Part shown: positions 20,800 through 33,929 of the stretch, piece by piece
How the letters are laid out: each line of letters starts with the position of its first letter
Numbering within the stretch: position 1 is the first letter of the stretch
Assembly: GCA_033782935.1 (NCBI GenBank)
Contig: JAWQEG010002474.1
Span: 37,895 to 101,894, forward strand
Source: Petrolisthes cinctipes
Lineage: Eukaryota > Arthropoda > Malacostraca > Decapoda > Porcellanidae
Length of the DNA: 64,000 nucleotides
Direction of reading: 5' to 3'
The notes under the pieces: generated by a model
What the model was told of the DNA's origin: nothing
Seen by the model: only the letters and a program-made list of their open reading frames with translations
Database searches by the model: none
Position numbers and translations under genes: made by a program

Positions 20800-20998
20800 A
20801 CACACACACCCAACCCTCCCTCCTTACACACACACACACTCCCAACCCTCCCTCCTTCCCCTCACACACCCAACCCTCCCTCCTTCCCCACACACACCCA
20901 ACCCTTCCTCCTTCCCCACACACACACACCCAACCCTCCCTCCTTCCCCACACACACACACCCAACCCTCCTTCCTTCCCCACACACACACAACCCAC
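20800..20998 (+). repeat. CCCAACCCTCCCTCCTT-ACAC minisatellite (right part)
   Basis: Continuation of the array at 19931-20428. Confidence 0.85.
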
Positions 20999-21100
20999 CA
21001 TTACACAGTACATAACACTGCCTGCACAACTTATCACATGATGTACCCAAAAAACTTAATATATTTATAGTTTGCAGATTATCAGGACATTTCCACTGTC

Positions 21101-21103
<3 letters not shown>

Positions 21104-21173
<70 letters not shown>
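21104..21173. repeat. (AG)n microsatellite, 35 units
   Basis: Uninterrupted AG run. Confidence 0.95.
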
Positions 21174-21175
<2 letters not shown>

Positions 21176-21790
21176 AAACTTTGCTATAACAGTAAGCAAT
21201 ATATACTAATTTTACCAATAATAAATAATATTACTAATAGACAATATGTAAATATAAGTGTCATATCCCAAACATTGATATAAAAGAACACACATACTGC
21301 ATGCTGTATGTATTATGTTCATACTGAAATGTTAATTAATATTTAATTAAAATATAAAGATATAAGTAATAATCTTTTTCTCTCATGACAAACTGAGGTG
21401 GTATAATAATCAGGTTATAATAATATGTGTTCTTAGTGGAACGCTTGTCAATGTTATTAGACAAATTATAATGCAATAAAATAATACATTTCACATATAC
21501 AGAGAAAATATAATTATGTAGTGTTACAAGACAAGATAAACATACATGAAAGACATAGAGCTAAGCCTCTATTGGTTTTATATACTGTTTGTGTGTTAAT
21601 GTGTGTGTAGCCTTGTAATACTGTATGTGTGTTAATGTGTGTGTAGCACTGTGATAGTGTTAGTGTGTTAGGTTATAATAGGTATATATAATAATCAGGT
21701 TATAATAATATGTGTTCTTAGTGGAACGCTTGTCAATGTTATTATTAGTTTACCATTTCACCGTAGAATGTTAAAAAAATATATATATAT
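21174..21790. other. AT-rich spacer with a 50-bp direct duplication
   Basis: ATAATATGTGTTCTTAGTGG and AACGCTTGTCAATGTTATTA occur at about 21409-21457 and again at 21692-21743. No gene seen. Confidence 0.6.
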
Positions 21791-21820
21791 TTATAAAATT
21801 GCACAAAGACTCCTTCTCTC

Positions 21821-22185
21821 CCTCCCTCCCTCCCTCCCTCACACTCTCTCTACCCTCCCTCTCCCTCCTTGTTCCTTCACTGTCCACTCTCTCACTCCCT
21901 CCCTCCCTCACACTCTCTCCCTCCCCTCCCTCCCTCTCTAACACTCTCTCTCCCCTCCCTCCCTCTCTAACACTCTCTCTCCCTCCTTGTTCCTTCACTG
22001 TCCACTCCCTCCCTCCCTCACACTCTCTCTCCCCTCCCTCTCCCTCCTTGTTCCTTCACTGTCCACTCCCTCCCTCCCTCACACTCTCTCTCCCCTCCCT
22101 CTCCCTCCTTGTTCCTTCACTGTCCACTCTCTCACTCCCTCACACACTCTCTCCCTTCCCTCTCCCTGCTTCCCTCCCTCAATAT
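21821..22185 (+). repeat. CT-rich minisatellite with TTGTTCCTTCACTGTCCACTC unit
   Basis: Five or more copies of a roughly 65-bp unit: CCCTCCCTCACACTCTCTCT then CCTTGTTCCTTCACTGTCCA. Confidence 0.85.
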
Positions 22186-22295
22186 CTAGTTTCTCTTCAT
22201 CTCTTGCTGTGATGAGATAATCTCCGTGAACGTCAGCCAGGCCAGGCCAACTCCCAGCCATGGTAGTAACCCCTCAGTAAACAGTTTTAATTAAG

Positions 22296-22605
22296 GGGGT
22301 GCGGGGAATAGGGGCACAGGCTTGGGGGGGTTTAGGGGGATGCGGGAGTAGGGGACAGGCTTGGAGGGAAGGGGCTTAGGGGGGTGCGGGAGTAGGGGAA
22401 CAGGCTTGAGGGGGGGGGGGGGTTAGGGGGGTGCGGGAGTAGGGGGACAGGCTTGGGGGGGTGTAGGAAGGTGCGGGAATAGGGGGACAGTCTTAGGGGG
22501 GGGTGGGGGGGGTAGGGGGACAGGCTTTCTACCCACCCAAAGCCTGTCCCCCTATTCCCGCACCCCCCAAAACCCCCCCAAGCCTGTCCCCTACTCCCGC
22601 ACCCC
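22296..22605. repeat. G-rich minisatellite with inverted arm
   Basis: About six units of GGGGTGCGGGAGTAGGGGAC plus AGGCTTGGGGGGGTTTA run on the plus strand to about 22525, then the complement (AAGCCTGTCCCCCTATTCCC) runs twice to 22605. Multiple G runs make it quadruplex-prone. Confidence 0.88.
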
Positions 22606-23415
22606 CTTAAACTCACGGACCTGGGGCTTACTATACATTACTAATATTATCATTACTGTATTTATTAAAACTAAATTGGTCTCCAACCAATCACTTATTA
22701 TGATCAATATTAAATATTATAATATCACCTGACAATGTAATGGTTAATGTTGGTAGTGTTGGTTCACAATGTCCAAGTGTACTTATTATTACTCAAAGAA
22801 GAATTGAGGGAGGATTGCAAGGTGCAACTGTTCAGTACAGAAAAGAATGTATGTTGACACAGAAGAAACCTGACCAAAGAAGAATATAGGAGAGGAAAGA
22901 TAGGAAGTGATAAAGAGAGGGAGAGATTATGAAGAAATACAGAGCATTTCAAAGGAAGACAATCCAAAATAGTTGAGTGCAGGATTTAATATTAATAGTA
23001 ACAACAAAACACTTTACCCAATAATATGTGGAAGGTTCTTCTTGATAATAAACTCTTGATAATAAACTCCAGAGATTGAAGCACTGTAATGCTGAAGTTG
23101 AGAAGGATTTATACAAACACAACACTACAATGGAAGCTGGTCCAGTAGTGACCACACACACACACACATATACACACGAGAAGTGTCATGGCGTCATCAG
23201 TAGGGACAGTGGAGGAAGAGATAAAACATATTAGATAATGAATTCCAGTGTACTGCCAGCAATTATTTAATTATTTGTAAATCATTATGTTGTTACTTCA
23301 AGTCAAATCAATGTAGTATACATTATTGGAAGCGAGACAAATGATCCATATTTGTGTAACAATTAACAAACAACTTTTCTCTATCTAGGGAGAAACACAA
23401 ACATTTCAGATTGTT
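22606..23415. other. Unique spacer
   Basis: No recognised gene. A short CA run sits at 23153-23168. Confidence 0.4.
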
Positions 23416-23488
23416 ACACACACACACACACACACACACGTACACACACACACACACACATACACACACACACATACACACACACACA

Positions 23489-23575
<87 letters not shown>
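23416..23575. repeat. (CA)n microsatellite
   Basis: CA run with rare TA/CG interruptions. Confidence 0.95.
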
Positions 23576-23576
<1 letters not shown>

Positions 23577-23730
23577 TAACCACAAAATTTGCCTTACCTT
23601 CATACAGTAGTCCAAGTTAGTCTTGAGGGAATTTAATGGTCAATAATAATATAACTGGTGAAATATCTTATATTCAGAGTTTCTCAATTAAATAAAAAGC
23701 TCTTCCTGTCTTCCTTCCTTCCTTCCTAAT

Positions 23731-24371
<641 letters not shown>

Positions 24372-24377
24372 ACAAAT

Positions 24378-26040
24378 GTGTGGGTGAACAAAAATGTGCT
24401 AATTGAAATGATAATGGAGGAACAAAAGAAAGCAAAACCATCCAGTGCCGCACCTACCGACGATAACAGTGAAAGCCCCGGACAGAATACCGATCTGGTA
24501 AACAGCAATAATATCTACAGTGAACCCACAAATTTAAGTGAAACAGTGATAAAAATAAGTGAAATGCTACACTTATTGTGTGATCGAGTGACAGTGCTAG
24601 AAGCAAGCATCCCACGAGAGACAGACGCACCACGTGAGGCAGGTACATCACGTGAGGCAGCCCCGACCTCTACCCCTGACCACCAGCACACTATCTCTAA
24701 TCAGGTAAATGACATTAACACACGTCTTGAAAAACTCGAACAACAATTAACTGCCAACACAACCATCACTGTAAAGCCAAAGAAAGATACATTACTACTT
24801 GGTGACATGAACCTAAAGAGTATGAAAGTGTCGGATTTTCATGCTAATTGTGAAATTAGAACTCTAGACGAAGCAAATATTGACCTATTAAAATGCTGGG
24901 TATATGAAAAGCTATCATGGGCACCACAAAAGTGTATTATCTACGGCGGTTTATTCGATGCCATTGAAAGTAGAGCCCCGTCGGATGTGATTGACAACCT
25001 CAGTGCATTAGTAAGTGAATTGAAAAACAAAAATGATAGCATGGAAATATTAATTTGTAAAGTTGCACCCAGCCCTAAATCAGACACCCTGCTGGCCAAA
25101 ATTAATGAACTGAACGAACACATTCAGAAGTGGGCTGATGATAACGGTATCGCCATCATTAATACTGATCTATCATTCAGGTTTGGCACAGGTGAAATAT
25201 ACGACGCCTGTTACAACATAGATAGCAAGCACGAAGGGTCTATACTTAATAGGACTGGATTGGTACGTCTCCTCAAAGCTATAACTTCACAACATCCGGC
25301 TCTAAACGAATGCATGAATTGGGAGAAGGTTAAGGAAAATTCAAACCTTATCAGAAAACCACGCGGGAACAACGTAGGAACGCGGCCGACCCCCACCCCC
25401 AACACTAGGGACTCTGGCGCCTGGCAGGTGGCGGGAAAACACGGGGCTCACATGACTCGCCGTGACCTGACCCACGCTGACCCACTACCCAGCCCTGCCT
25501 CACCCCCAGCCCCACCCAGCATCACCCACACATATAAAAACAGGTGGGAGGTACTGGAGGAGCAGGACACCTCACGCCCTGATATACACGAGGTGAACAG
25601 AGGGCAGGATCAACCTGGACGTGACCTAAATCGTCCCCCTTCTCGCACACAAGTACACATCCCTCATTATTCCAATCGTGGTGCGCATCAGGGAGTGCAA
25701 CATCGCGATCGTGGAGGTTGGCACAGACAGGAAAGTGATGGCGGGAATGAGCAACATGCTGCCCACAGTACCTGGCGCCGAGATGGTGGGCAGAGTGGCA
25801 CACATACACGCACCCCCACACTTCCGCCCGCAACCACGTGAACAATTTAGGCAGAACGAATGTGACTCATATGAAAGACAGCATGGTCATACAAATAAAT
25901 ACCCGAGGAAAGGAGGTTGCTTTAACTGTGGTGAATTTAATCACAGACAACTTAATTGTAGGTATGACCATAAAGTCAGATGTTCAAATTGCCAGAACCT
26001 AGGTCACAAAAGCCGCCTGTGTAACAATTATAAATATTAG
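24378..26040 (+). pseudogene. ORF1 of CR1/L2-type element (SGNH-like domain plus zinc knuckles)
   Basis: The main frame runs 487 codons to 25841; the start may be MIMEEQ or MEEQ (24408/24414) rather than 24378. Residues 53-125 look coiled-coil. Residues 138-300 resemble the SGNH-esterase domain of CR1 ORF1 (LLLGDMN, CIIYGGLFDAI, LICKVAPSPKSDTLLAKINE), but the nucleophile Ser of GDS is Met144, so the enzyme would be dead. A long Pro/Thr/Arg-rich region follows. In the next frame (to 26040) two knuckles, CFNCGEFNHRQLNC and CSNCQNLGHKSRLC, close the protein, so a single frameshift near 25800-25840 splits it. It would bind element RNA. Confidence 0.75.
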
Positions 26041-26079
26041 GGGTATGGCGAAGAAGACAGGGCCGCTAAGTTATACACA

Positions 26080-26730
26080 ATGGAAAGAGATTGTATTACA
26101 ATAGAACACGTTAACGCTCAATCCCTTCAGGCCAACTTTGACGAAATTAACTCTACTATCATTAATAGAAATATTGATATACTGTGTGTGAGCGAAACCT
26201 GGCTACTTCCTGATACCCCTGACAAATATGTACAAATTAATTACTACGCCATATTTCGTGATGATAAGGGTCGTGGTGGTGGACTTTGTATATATGTTAA
26301 AAACTCTCTACAGTGTAAAGTTGTGACCACTAACCTTGATAAACCTGACGGCATAGAAGAAGTATGGCTAACAGTACAGTGTAGGAAATTACCTTCTATT
26401 ATTGTAGGTTGTATTTACCGCCACCCTAAAGCTCTGAATAACACCTTTAATTACCTTAATGACCTATTTAAAAACATGATTCTTCGTAATAAACCACTGT
26501 ATTTATTAGGAGATATTAATGATGACCTGCTATCTTTAGGGAACAAACAGTAAAATAATATCCACTAACAAACTTCATCAAATTATTGACAAGCCAACAA
26601 GAGTCACTTGAAGCTCATCCACCTTACTGGATGTTATAATTATAAATAAGCCAGAAAGCATAGTCAATACTGATGTTATCCCCAAGATAGTAGATGATCA
26701 TGAACTAATTTCTGTTTTAATTGATATGAA
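26080..26730 (+). pseudogene. Endonuclease domain of CR1/L2-type element
   Basis: The frame at 26080-26553 shows EHVNAQSLQANFDEI (Asn), ILCVSETWL (Glu), RDDKGRGGGLCIYVKNSL, GCIYRHP and YLLGDIN (GDFN-like, Phe to Ile). It breaks near 26550. In the next frame SSSTLLDVIII and IVDDHELISVLIDM give the LD and DH motifs, with a TGA at about 26609-26611. The domain nicks target DNA in the family. ORF2 starts 40 bases after the ORF1 stop. Confidence 0.85.
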
Positions 26731-28901
26731 TAAGCCTAAACGTGTTACTGTATTCAAAACTTTCCGTGATATGACCATTTATGATGCTGATTTATTCTCT
26801 GACCTTCTACTAAATAAAGCTCCCACCCTTAACCAAATAATGATAACTGACGATGTAGATAAGCAAGTTGACATTTTTACTATTGTGTTTAACTCATGTC
26901 TTGATACTTGTGCTCCCATGGTCAATAAGCAAGTTAAGAAGCCTTTTGCCCCATGGATTAACGATGAGATTCGCTCCCATATGAGAGAGAGAGATAATTT
27001 ACTTGTACTACTTAAAAAGAACAGATCTAATACCACTTTACAAGCACAATATAAATCTAAAAATAAACAAGTAAGATCCATGCGATATAAAGCAAAGACA
27101 GAGTATTACCATCAAAAGTTCAATGAGAATAAAGGGAACACAGCAGGGACTTGGAAAATTATTAACAACATTGTCCCAAACAATAAACCTAATATAAATC
27201 ATGGTCACAGCAACATTCAACAGAGAACAGATGATTTTAACAAATATTTTACTAGCATTGGAGAGAAAGCCTTTGAAAAGTCGAGGGAAGCCATGAGTGA
27301 ATCAGATAATATTTTAACCCCAACTATAAGCCAAAATAACAACATTACCTCATTTAGACCCCAACCAGTCAGTCCTCAAGATATCATATTAACGATTAAA
27401 CAAGTAAAGAACACAGGCTCTGCAGGAATTGACGGCATAACTTCAACATATATTAAAGATTCCCTCTTTGTCATTATCCCATATCTCACCTGTATCATAA
27501 ATACATCCATTGTTAACTGAGAAAATTCCAAAACTATGGAAACAATCCATTGTAGTCCCCATCCATAAAAACGGAGACAGGGAAAATATTAATAATTATA
27601 GGCCCATTTCTCTCCTGCCAACTATATCAAAGATTTTAGAAAGAATCTTGTGTAATCAATTAAAGCTGTTCCTCGAATCAAATGATATCCTATCCCATAG
27701 CCAGCATGGATTTCGTCACAAACTATCCACTGAGACAGCCTTAACCATGCTAACTAACCAAATTTATAATAATATGAACAAAAAACATATATCTTTGCTA
27801 ACTTTATGTGACTTGTCCAAAGCCTTCGACAGCATTAACCACTCATTTCTATTAAATAAACTCACTCATAATAACATCGATAGATTTTGGCTCGAAAATT
27901 ATCTAAATGACAGGACCCAATTAGTACGCATTGACAACATTCTCTCTTCTTCATCTAAAATAAATTATGGAGTTCCTCAAGGATCTATTCTGGGGCCAAT
28001 TCTTTTTAATTTGTTTGTTAACGACCTGAAGGACAATATTAACAACTGCCTTCTTATCCAGTATGCCGATGACACTCAGTTGTTACACAGTGGATCTATA
28101 AATGAGTTAGGTGACTTAATTAAAAGAACAGAATACACCCTAACTCAAGCTAAGAAATACCTCAGTAAAAACGGTCTGATGCTTAATGATACCAAAACTC
28201 AATGTATATTTATAGGATCCAGACAACTTGTAAATAAGATACCAGAAGACACCGTAATTCATCTTAACAACTGTAATATTATACCTAGTAAACATGTGAA
28301 AAACCTTGGTGTGTTTATCGACTGTATGATGACATTCGATAAACACATGAATGAAATGACTAAAAAGGTTATGGGGACCTTAATATACATAAATAGAGTT
28401 AGAGATAATTTTAACATTGATACTAGGAAAATTGTTATAGAATCTCTAGTCTTCTCTGTCTTGTGCTACTGCCTTGTTATCTATGGCAAAACTAATCAAA
28501 CTCTCTTGCATAATGTACAGAAGTTACAGAATTTTGCTTCAAAAGTAGTTGTAGGTGCAAGAAAATATGACCACGTTACGCCCATACTCCAACAACTAGA
28601 ATGGTTAACAGTATCAAAAAAGTTTACATATGACATAGCTGTAACTATATTTAAACTTCAAAACAATTTCTATCCTAACTGGCTCGATAAACTCCCGACC
28701 ATAAACGATATATCAAGCAGTAGCACAAGGCAGAGGAACGATCTTTATGTTCCTAGATCTAGGCTAGACTGTGGGGCACTATCTATGAGTGTACATGGCC
28801 CAAAGGTATGGAACACACTACCCAATAATATAACAGATTCAAGTAGCCTGTATACCTTTAAGAAACAACTTAAAAATTACCTTTTAAAGGCCAATTCTTA
28901 A
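26726..28901 (+). pseudogene. Linker, reverse transcriptase and C-terminal domain, CR1/L2 type
   Basis: 26726-27520 carries KPFAPWINDEIRSHMRERDN and the linker up to AGIDGITSTYIKDSL. One frameshift near 27515 leads to a 463-codon frame ending at 28901: KLWKQSIVVPIHKNGDRENI, NNYRPISLLPTISKILERIL, SQHGFRHKLSTETALTMLTN, TLCDLSKAFDSINHSFLL (motif A), INYGVPQGSILGPILFNLFV (motif B), LLIQYADDTQLL (YADD at 28062-28073). The tail holds LQQLEWLTVSKKFTYDIAVT and GPKVWNTLPNNITDSSSLYT, the post-RT module of CR1/L2 proteins. All RT catalytic residues are present. Confidence 0.92.
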
Positions 28902-29048
28902 GTATCTTTAATTCTGATGTCACTGCATCCATATATCATGTAAATATGTATTTACTTCATTATAATTATGTTACATAATATTTTTATATGTAAGAAAAGC
29001 CATTGTATTTAATGGAAATAATAAAAATCTGAATCTGAATCTGAATCT
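28902..29048 (+). other. 3' UTR and CTGAAT tail of CR1/L2-type element
   Basis: Ends GGAAATAATAAAAATCTGAA followed by CTGAATCTGAATCTG. Short tandem tails of this kind replace poly(A) in CR1/L2 elements. Confidence 0.75.
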
Positions 29049-29132
29049 GTGTCAGTCTTCCTCCTCTACATTTTCCCTCTCCAACGAAGAAGATTATTAA
29101 AGAAGTGGACAAAAAATTATCCGTCCTCCTCC

Positions 29133-29137
29133 TTCTC

Positions 29138-29187
<50 letters not shown>

Positions 29188-29296
29188 GTTATTGTTATTG
29201 TTATTGTTATTGTTATTGTAATTATTATTACTATTATTGTAAAAATTATTATTATCATTATCATTATTATTATTGTTATTATTATTGTTATTATTA

Positions 29297-29332
<36 letters not shown>

Positions 29333-29333
29333 T
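29133..29333. repeat. (ATT)n/(TTG)n microsatellite
   Basis: ATT units with TTGTTA interruptions. Confidence 0.92.
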
Positions 29334-29554
29334 ATATCCTAAAATACATATACCCTTTTTTATTATCTAATTTCCATCGTCCCTGCTTTGCTAAGATGAC
29401 ATAATATTCACATGGTTTTACACACACAAACACACACACACCTCTCGTTTTTCCCTTCCTTGGTAGGCTATATAAAGCTGTTAACCCCGACACTCACTCC
29501 AGTTGTCCTTTGACCTTCTCCTGTCTATACAAACTCCTTGGTTACATATATACA

Positions 29555-30030
29555 TCCATTCATCCATCCATCCATCCAGTCACTACTCCACACTTACTCT
29601 ATCCTCTCAGTCACTAATCCACACTAACTCCATCCACACTTACTCTATCCTTTCAGTCACTACTCAACACTTACTACTCCACACTTACTACTCCACACTA
29701 ACTCCATCCACACTTACTCTATCCTCTCAGTCACTACTCCACACTAACTTCATATTTTCAGTCACTACTCCACACTTACTCCATCCACACTTACTATTCC
29801 ACATTAACTCCATCCACACTTACTCCATCCACACTTACTCCATCCACACTTACTACTCCACACTTACTCCATCCACACTTACTACTCCACACTAACTCCA
29901 TCCACACTTACTACTCCACACTTACTCCATCCACACTTACTTTATCTTTTCAGTCACACCTCCACACTTACTCCATCCACACTAACTCCATCCACACTTA
30001 CTATTCCACACTTACTCTATCCATCCAAAT
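29555..30030 (+). repeat. ACTCCATCCACACTTACT minisatellite
   Basis: Short units CCACACTTACT(A)CTCCA and ACTAACTCCATCCACACT repeat irregularly; the longer unit includes ATCCTCTCAGTCACTACTCC. Confidence 0.85.
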
Positions 30031-30366
30031 AGTATCATACCCATTACATTCCTATACATTCATAGCATCCTTTAAATATAAAAATATAACAACAACACAA
30101 GCCAGCAATTAACAGATATACACACATGGCAAGATATGGTAGTTAACAAAATATAGATAAAGATTAATTTGAACACGTTTGACACACTCAGAAATCGAAC
30201 TCACGAGCGGCACTTTGATATCTTGCGTCTCGTTCCTTCACTCTTTACGTAACTCCTGAGGGGAAGTTTGTGTCAAAACCAGCTGTGTGTCCAGATGAAG
30301 CCAATAAAAGTGAGAATTTCACGAGTCTTTGAGAAAATGACTCGTCACTTGAGATTTTCTACCGAT
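30031..30366. other. Unique spacer
   Basis: No gene recognised. The minus strand near 30200 has GAGTTCGATTTC, similar to a tRNA B box, without an A box. Confidence 0.4.
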
Positions 30367-30431
30367 GTTTTTTTTTTCTTTTTTTTTTTAGTGTGTGTGT
30401 CTGTGTGTGTGTGTATATATAAATGTGTGTG

Positions 30432-30487
<56 letters not shown>

Positions 30488-30545
30488 CATATTCGTATAT
30501 ATACTTGACTTGTTTATATGTGTGTGTGTGTGTAAGTATAAATAT
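30367..30545. repeat. Poly(T) then (TG)n/(TA)n microsatellite
   Basis: T-rich run at 30367-30390, then GTGTGT and TATATA runs. Confidence 0.92.
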
Positions 30546-30654
30546 ACACACGTATGTTTTGTGATATAGTTTGTGGAGGAATCATTAACATCAACATTTC
30601 ATCCACAACACATCCTGCCATGCACTCCCGTTAAGGTGGTAATTCGTTTTTGGT

Positions 30655-30775
30655 ACATTGGAGTGCCTTGATTCCTCCAAAGTATGCTAGGAAACAGGAC
30701 CAAAAGAGCAAAAGTAATGATGTTCTGTTGCTTGGAATAGTTTGGAGGATTCAGTTGCTCCAGATATACCAACAC
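30655..30775. repeat. Small imperfect foldback
   Basis: GATTCCTCCAAAGTATGCTA on the left pairs imperfectly with TGGAATAGTTTGGAGGATTC on the right. The left part resembles the interior of MITE family H1. Confidence 0.55.
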
Positions 30776-30972
30776 AAAATTCCCCGTTAACGTAGTCTAA
30801 ACTTGGCTTTCTTTGTGGTCCTTCCTCCCGTCACCCACGTTCTCAACTTTATTTCTCTTCACTCCGTCACTCCTCTTCTGAACAACCACCCATGGATAGA
30901 TACGAATAATCCTGGCAATAATATCTGGAACGCAATATCTCGTGAAAATATTGAGATGGATAGAAAGGAAGA

Positions 30973-31003
<31 letters not shown>

Positions 31004-31004
31004 G

Positions 31005-31045
<41 letters not shown>

Positions 31046-31090
31046 GTTATATTATTGCTATTATTATTGTTATTATTATTATTATTATTT
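30973..31090. repeat. (ATT)n microsatellite
   Basis: ATT run with GTT interruptions. Confidence 0.92.
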
Positions 31091-31286
31091 AAATATATAC
31101 AGTCCCGGATGTAAACAATAACAGGGTTGCCACGTCCCATAAAACACACCAGTCAGAGGCAGTGTGTTCAGGCGTATTGTATGAGTCAGTGTGGGTTAAA
31201 TTCATGGAGTAATAATGAATACTGGTCCTGTCAACAAACATATTTCGCTGGTCGCCTTGTTTTTAATACAGAGAACTCCAGGAAAT

Positions 31287-31290
<4 letters not shown>

Positions 31291-31356
<66 letters not shown>

Positions 31357-31720
31357 AAAGGATGGGGACTAGGAAAAGGAAAAGAGGGAACAGACAGGGA
31401 AGAGAGTAGAAAAGAGAGAAGGGAAGAAGGACAAGGAAAAGGAGAAGGCTAGTGGGAAAAGAGGGAAGAAGCAAACAGGGTAAGAGGAAATGAGGGAAGG
31501 ACCAAGGAAATGTGAAGGGAAAAAAGGAGGGGAGAGCCGTGGAAAAGAGAGAAGGAAAAGAGGGAAAGGCCAGGGAAATGGGCAAGAGAAGAGCAATAAA
31601 TAGGAAAGAGGAACGAGGCGGGAGATTGGGAAGAGAGGGAAGGTTGTTGGGATGGAGGAGAAGAAGAGAGAGAAGGCTGGTGGGAAGGAGGAGAAGAAGT
31701 GAGAAGATAATGATATAGAT
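31291..31720. repeat. (AG)n then homopurine tract
   Basis: Pure AG to 31353, then over 350 bases with almost only A and G on the plus strand (GGGAAGAAGGACAAGGAAAA type). Confidence 0.9.
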
Positions 31721-31779
31721 GACTTGTTTTGGAGGGGAAACAATCACTCTCTCAGATGCCAGGGTGCTCATCACGCCTC

Positions 31780-31847
31780 GATAGATAGATAGATAGATAG
31801 ATATTTAGATAGATAAATAGATAGTTTGTAAGTAAAGTAAGAAAACG

Positions 31848-31890
<43 letters not shown>
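31780..31890. repeat. (GATA)n and (CA)n microsatellites
   Basis: TAGATAGATAGATA at 31781-31823 and CA units at 31852-31887. Confidence 0.9.
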
Positions 31891-31999
31891 CTCCCTTCTC
31901 CTTGACACATGTTATAAAGCAACATGGTCACGTAGTCTGATATCAGTCATGGTACAGTACACGACTAAAGAGAAAATATGATGGTCATTCTTTTCGCAT

Positions 32000-32285
32000 G
32001 AGCCTCACCTTTCGTGCCCTCTCCTCTCTTGTCCCTCCCATTGCCTTGCTCTGTTCTATCCTGCCCTACCTTGTCCTGCCTTTCCACACTCTGTTCTGTT
32101 CGAGTGTCCCCTTGTATTACCCTGCCCTGCCCTGCCTTGCCCTGCACTGCTCTGCCCTACCTTGCCCATTCCTTTCCTGTTCTTCCCTATACTCTGCCTT
32201 GCTTTCCTATGTCCTGTCCTATCTTACCTGCCCTCTCTTGCCCTCTCTTGCCCTTCCCTGCCCTTCCCTGCCCTTCCCTCTTTGG
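32000..32285 (+). repeat. CCCTGCCCTGCCTTG pyrimidine-rich array
   Basis: Five-base CCCTG/CCTTG-type units, strongest at 32120-32280. Confidence 0.8.
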
Positions 32286-32514
32286 TGATCCAGGGTGGAG
32301 GACCTTATGATATATTGTAGTTGCTTCATTCTTCCCTAACCTCATCTCATCTCCTTATTCTTTCCTTCATTTCTCGTTTCTTCTCATCTTATTTCATTTC
32401 CTCACACTTTCCTTCATTTCTCGTTTCTTCTCTGGTATCTTCTCTCATGTTGTCATCCTTAGCAGAGGGAGTGAGTGGCTCGGGTGTGAAGGGTCGCCCA
32501 AATCCTTATTATTA
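32286..32514. other. T/C-rich spacer
   Basis: A 60-bp segment TTTCCTTCATTTCTCGTTTC occurs twice (32361, 32409). No gene seen. Confidence 0.45.
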
Positions 32515-32640
32515 AAGTCCAGGACCCTGTGATTGTGTATGAGACCTGGTGGTGGCTTCTGATTCCTCCTGACTATGCCACGAAACAAGCTCCTTCAATA
32601 TAGGTGGTGTTTGGTGGCATTATTTGAAGGACTTACTAAT
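32515..32640 (+). mobile_element. MITE family H1, copy 2 (3' truncated)
   Basis: AGGACCCTGTGATTGTGTAT, GATTCCTCCTGACTATGCCA, TATTTGAAGGACTTACTAA match copy 1. The right end is lost where the GATGGT minisatellite begins. Confidence 0.7.
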
Positions 32641-33770
32641 ATATAATGGTGATAATAATGGTGATGGTTGGTGATGGTGATAATGATGTGGATGGTGATA
32701 ATAATGGTGATGGTTGGTGATGGTGATAATAATGGTGATGGTTGGTGATGGTGATAATGATGGTGATGGTTGGTGATGGTGATAATAATGGTGATGGTTG
32801 GTGATGGTGATAATGATGGTGATGGTTGGTGATGGTGATAATGATGGTGATGGTTGGTGATGGTGATAATGATGGTGATGGTTGGTGATGGTGATAATGA
32901 TGGTGATGGTGATAATAATGGTGATGGTTGGTGATGGTGGTGATGGTGATAATAATGGTGATGGTTGGTGATGGTGATAATAATGGTGATGGTTGGTGAT
33001 GGTGATAATAATGGTGATGGTTGGTGATGGTGATAATGATGATAATAATGGTGATGGTTAGTGATGGTGATAATAATGGTGAGGGTGATGGTGGTGATAA
33101 TAATGGTGATGGTTGGTGATGGTGATAATAATGGTGATTGTTGGTGATGGTGGTGATGGTGATAATAATGGTGATGGTTGGTGATGGTGATAATGATGTG
33201 GATGATGATAATAATGGTGATGGTTGGTGATGGTGATAATAATGGTGATGGTTGGTGATGGTGGTGATGGTGATGATAATGGTGATGGTTGGTGATGGTG
33301 GTGATGGTGATAATAATGGTGATGGTTGGTGATGGTGATAATAATGGTGATGGTTGGTGATGGTGATAATAATGGTGATGGTTGGTGATGGTGATAATGA
33401 TGATAATAATGGTGATGGTTGGTGATGGTGATAATAATGGTGAGGGTGATGGTGGTGATAATAATGGTGATGGTTGGTGATGGTGATAATAATGGTGATT
33501 GTTGGTGATGGTGGTGATGGTGATAATAATGGTGATGGTTGGTGATGGTGATAATGATGTGGATGATGATAATAATGGTGATGGTTGGTGATGGTGATAA
33601 TAATGGTGATGGTTGGTGATGGTGGTGATGGTGATAATAATGGTGATGGTTGGTGATGGTTGTGATGGTGATAATAATGGTGATGGTTGGTGATGTTGGT
33701 GATGGTGATAATAATGGTGATGGTTGGTGATGGTGATAGTGATGGGGATGGATGGTGATAGTGATGTGGA
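32641..33770 (+). repeat. 28-bp GATAATAATGGTGATGGTTGG minisatellite with 361-bp higher-order repeat
   Basis: About 40 units of a 28-bp motif with variants. A block of diagnostic variants starting GATAATGATGATAATAATGG at 33032 recurs at 33393, giving a roughly 361-bp higher-order period. Confidence 0.9.
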
Positions 33771-33888
33771 AATTTTCGATAATGATGGTGATGATAAAGA
33801 TGGTGATAATGGTGGTGATGGTGATAAAAATAATAATAGTGATGAAATTTTGATTATCGATAATGTAATGATGGTGATAATAAACCAG

Positions 33889-33889
<1 letters not shown>

Positions 33890-33929
<40 letters not shown>

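Noticed and set aside
22332..22616. Pro/Ser/Leu frame on the minus strand
   Set aside because: Shadow of the G-rich minisatellite.
30170..30260. tRNA or tRNA-derived SINE on the minus strand
   Set aside because: A B-box-like GAGTTCGATTTC is present, but no A box, cloverleaf or tail could be found.
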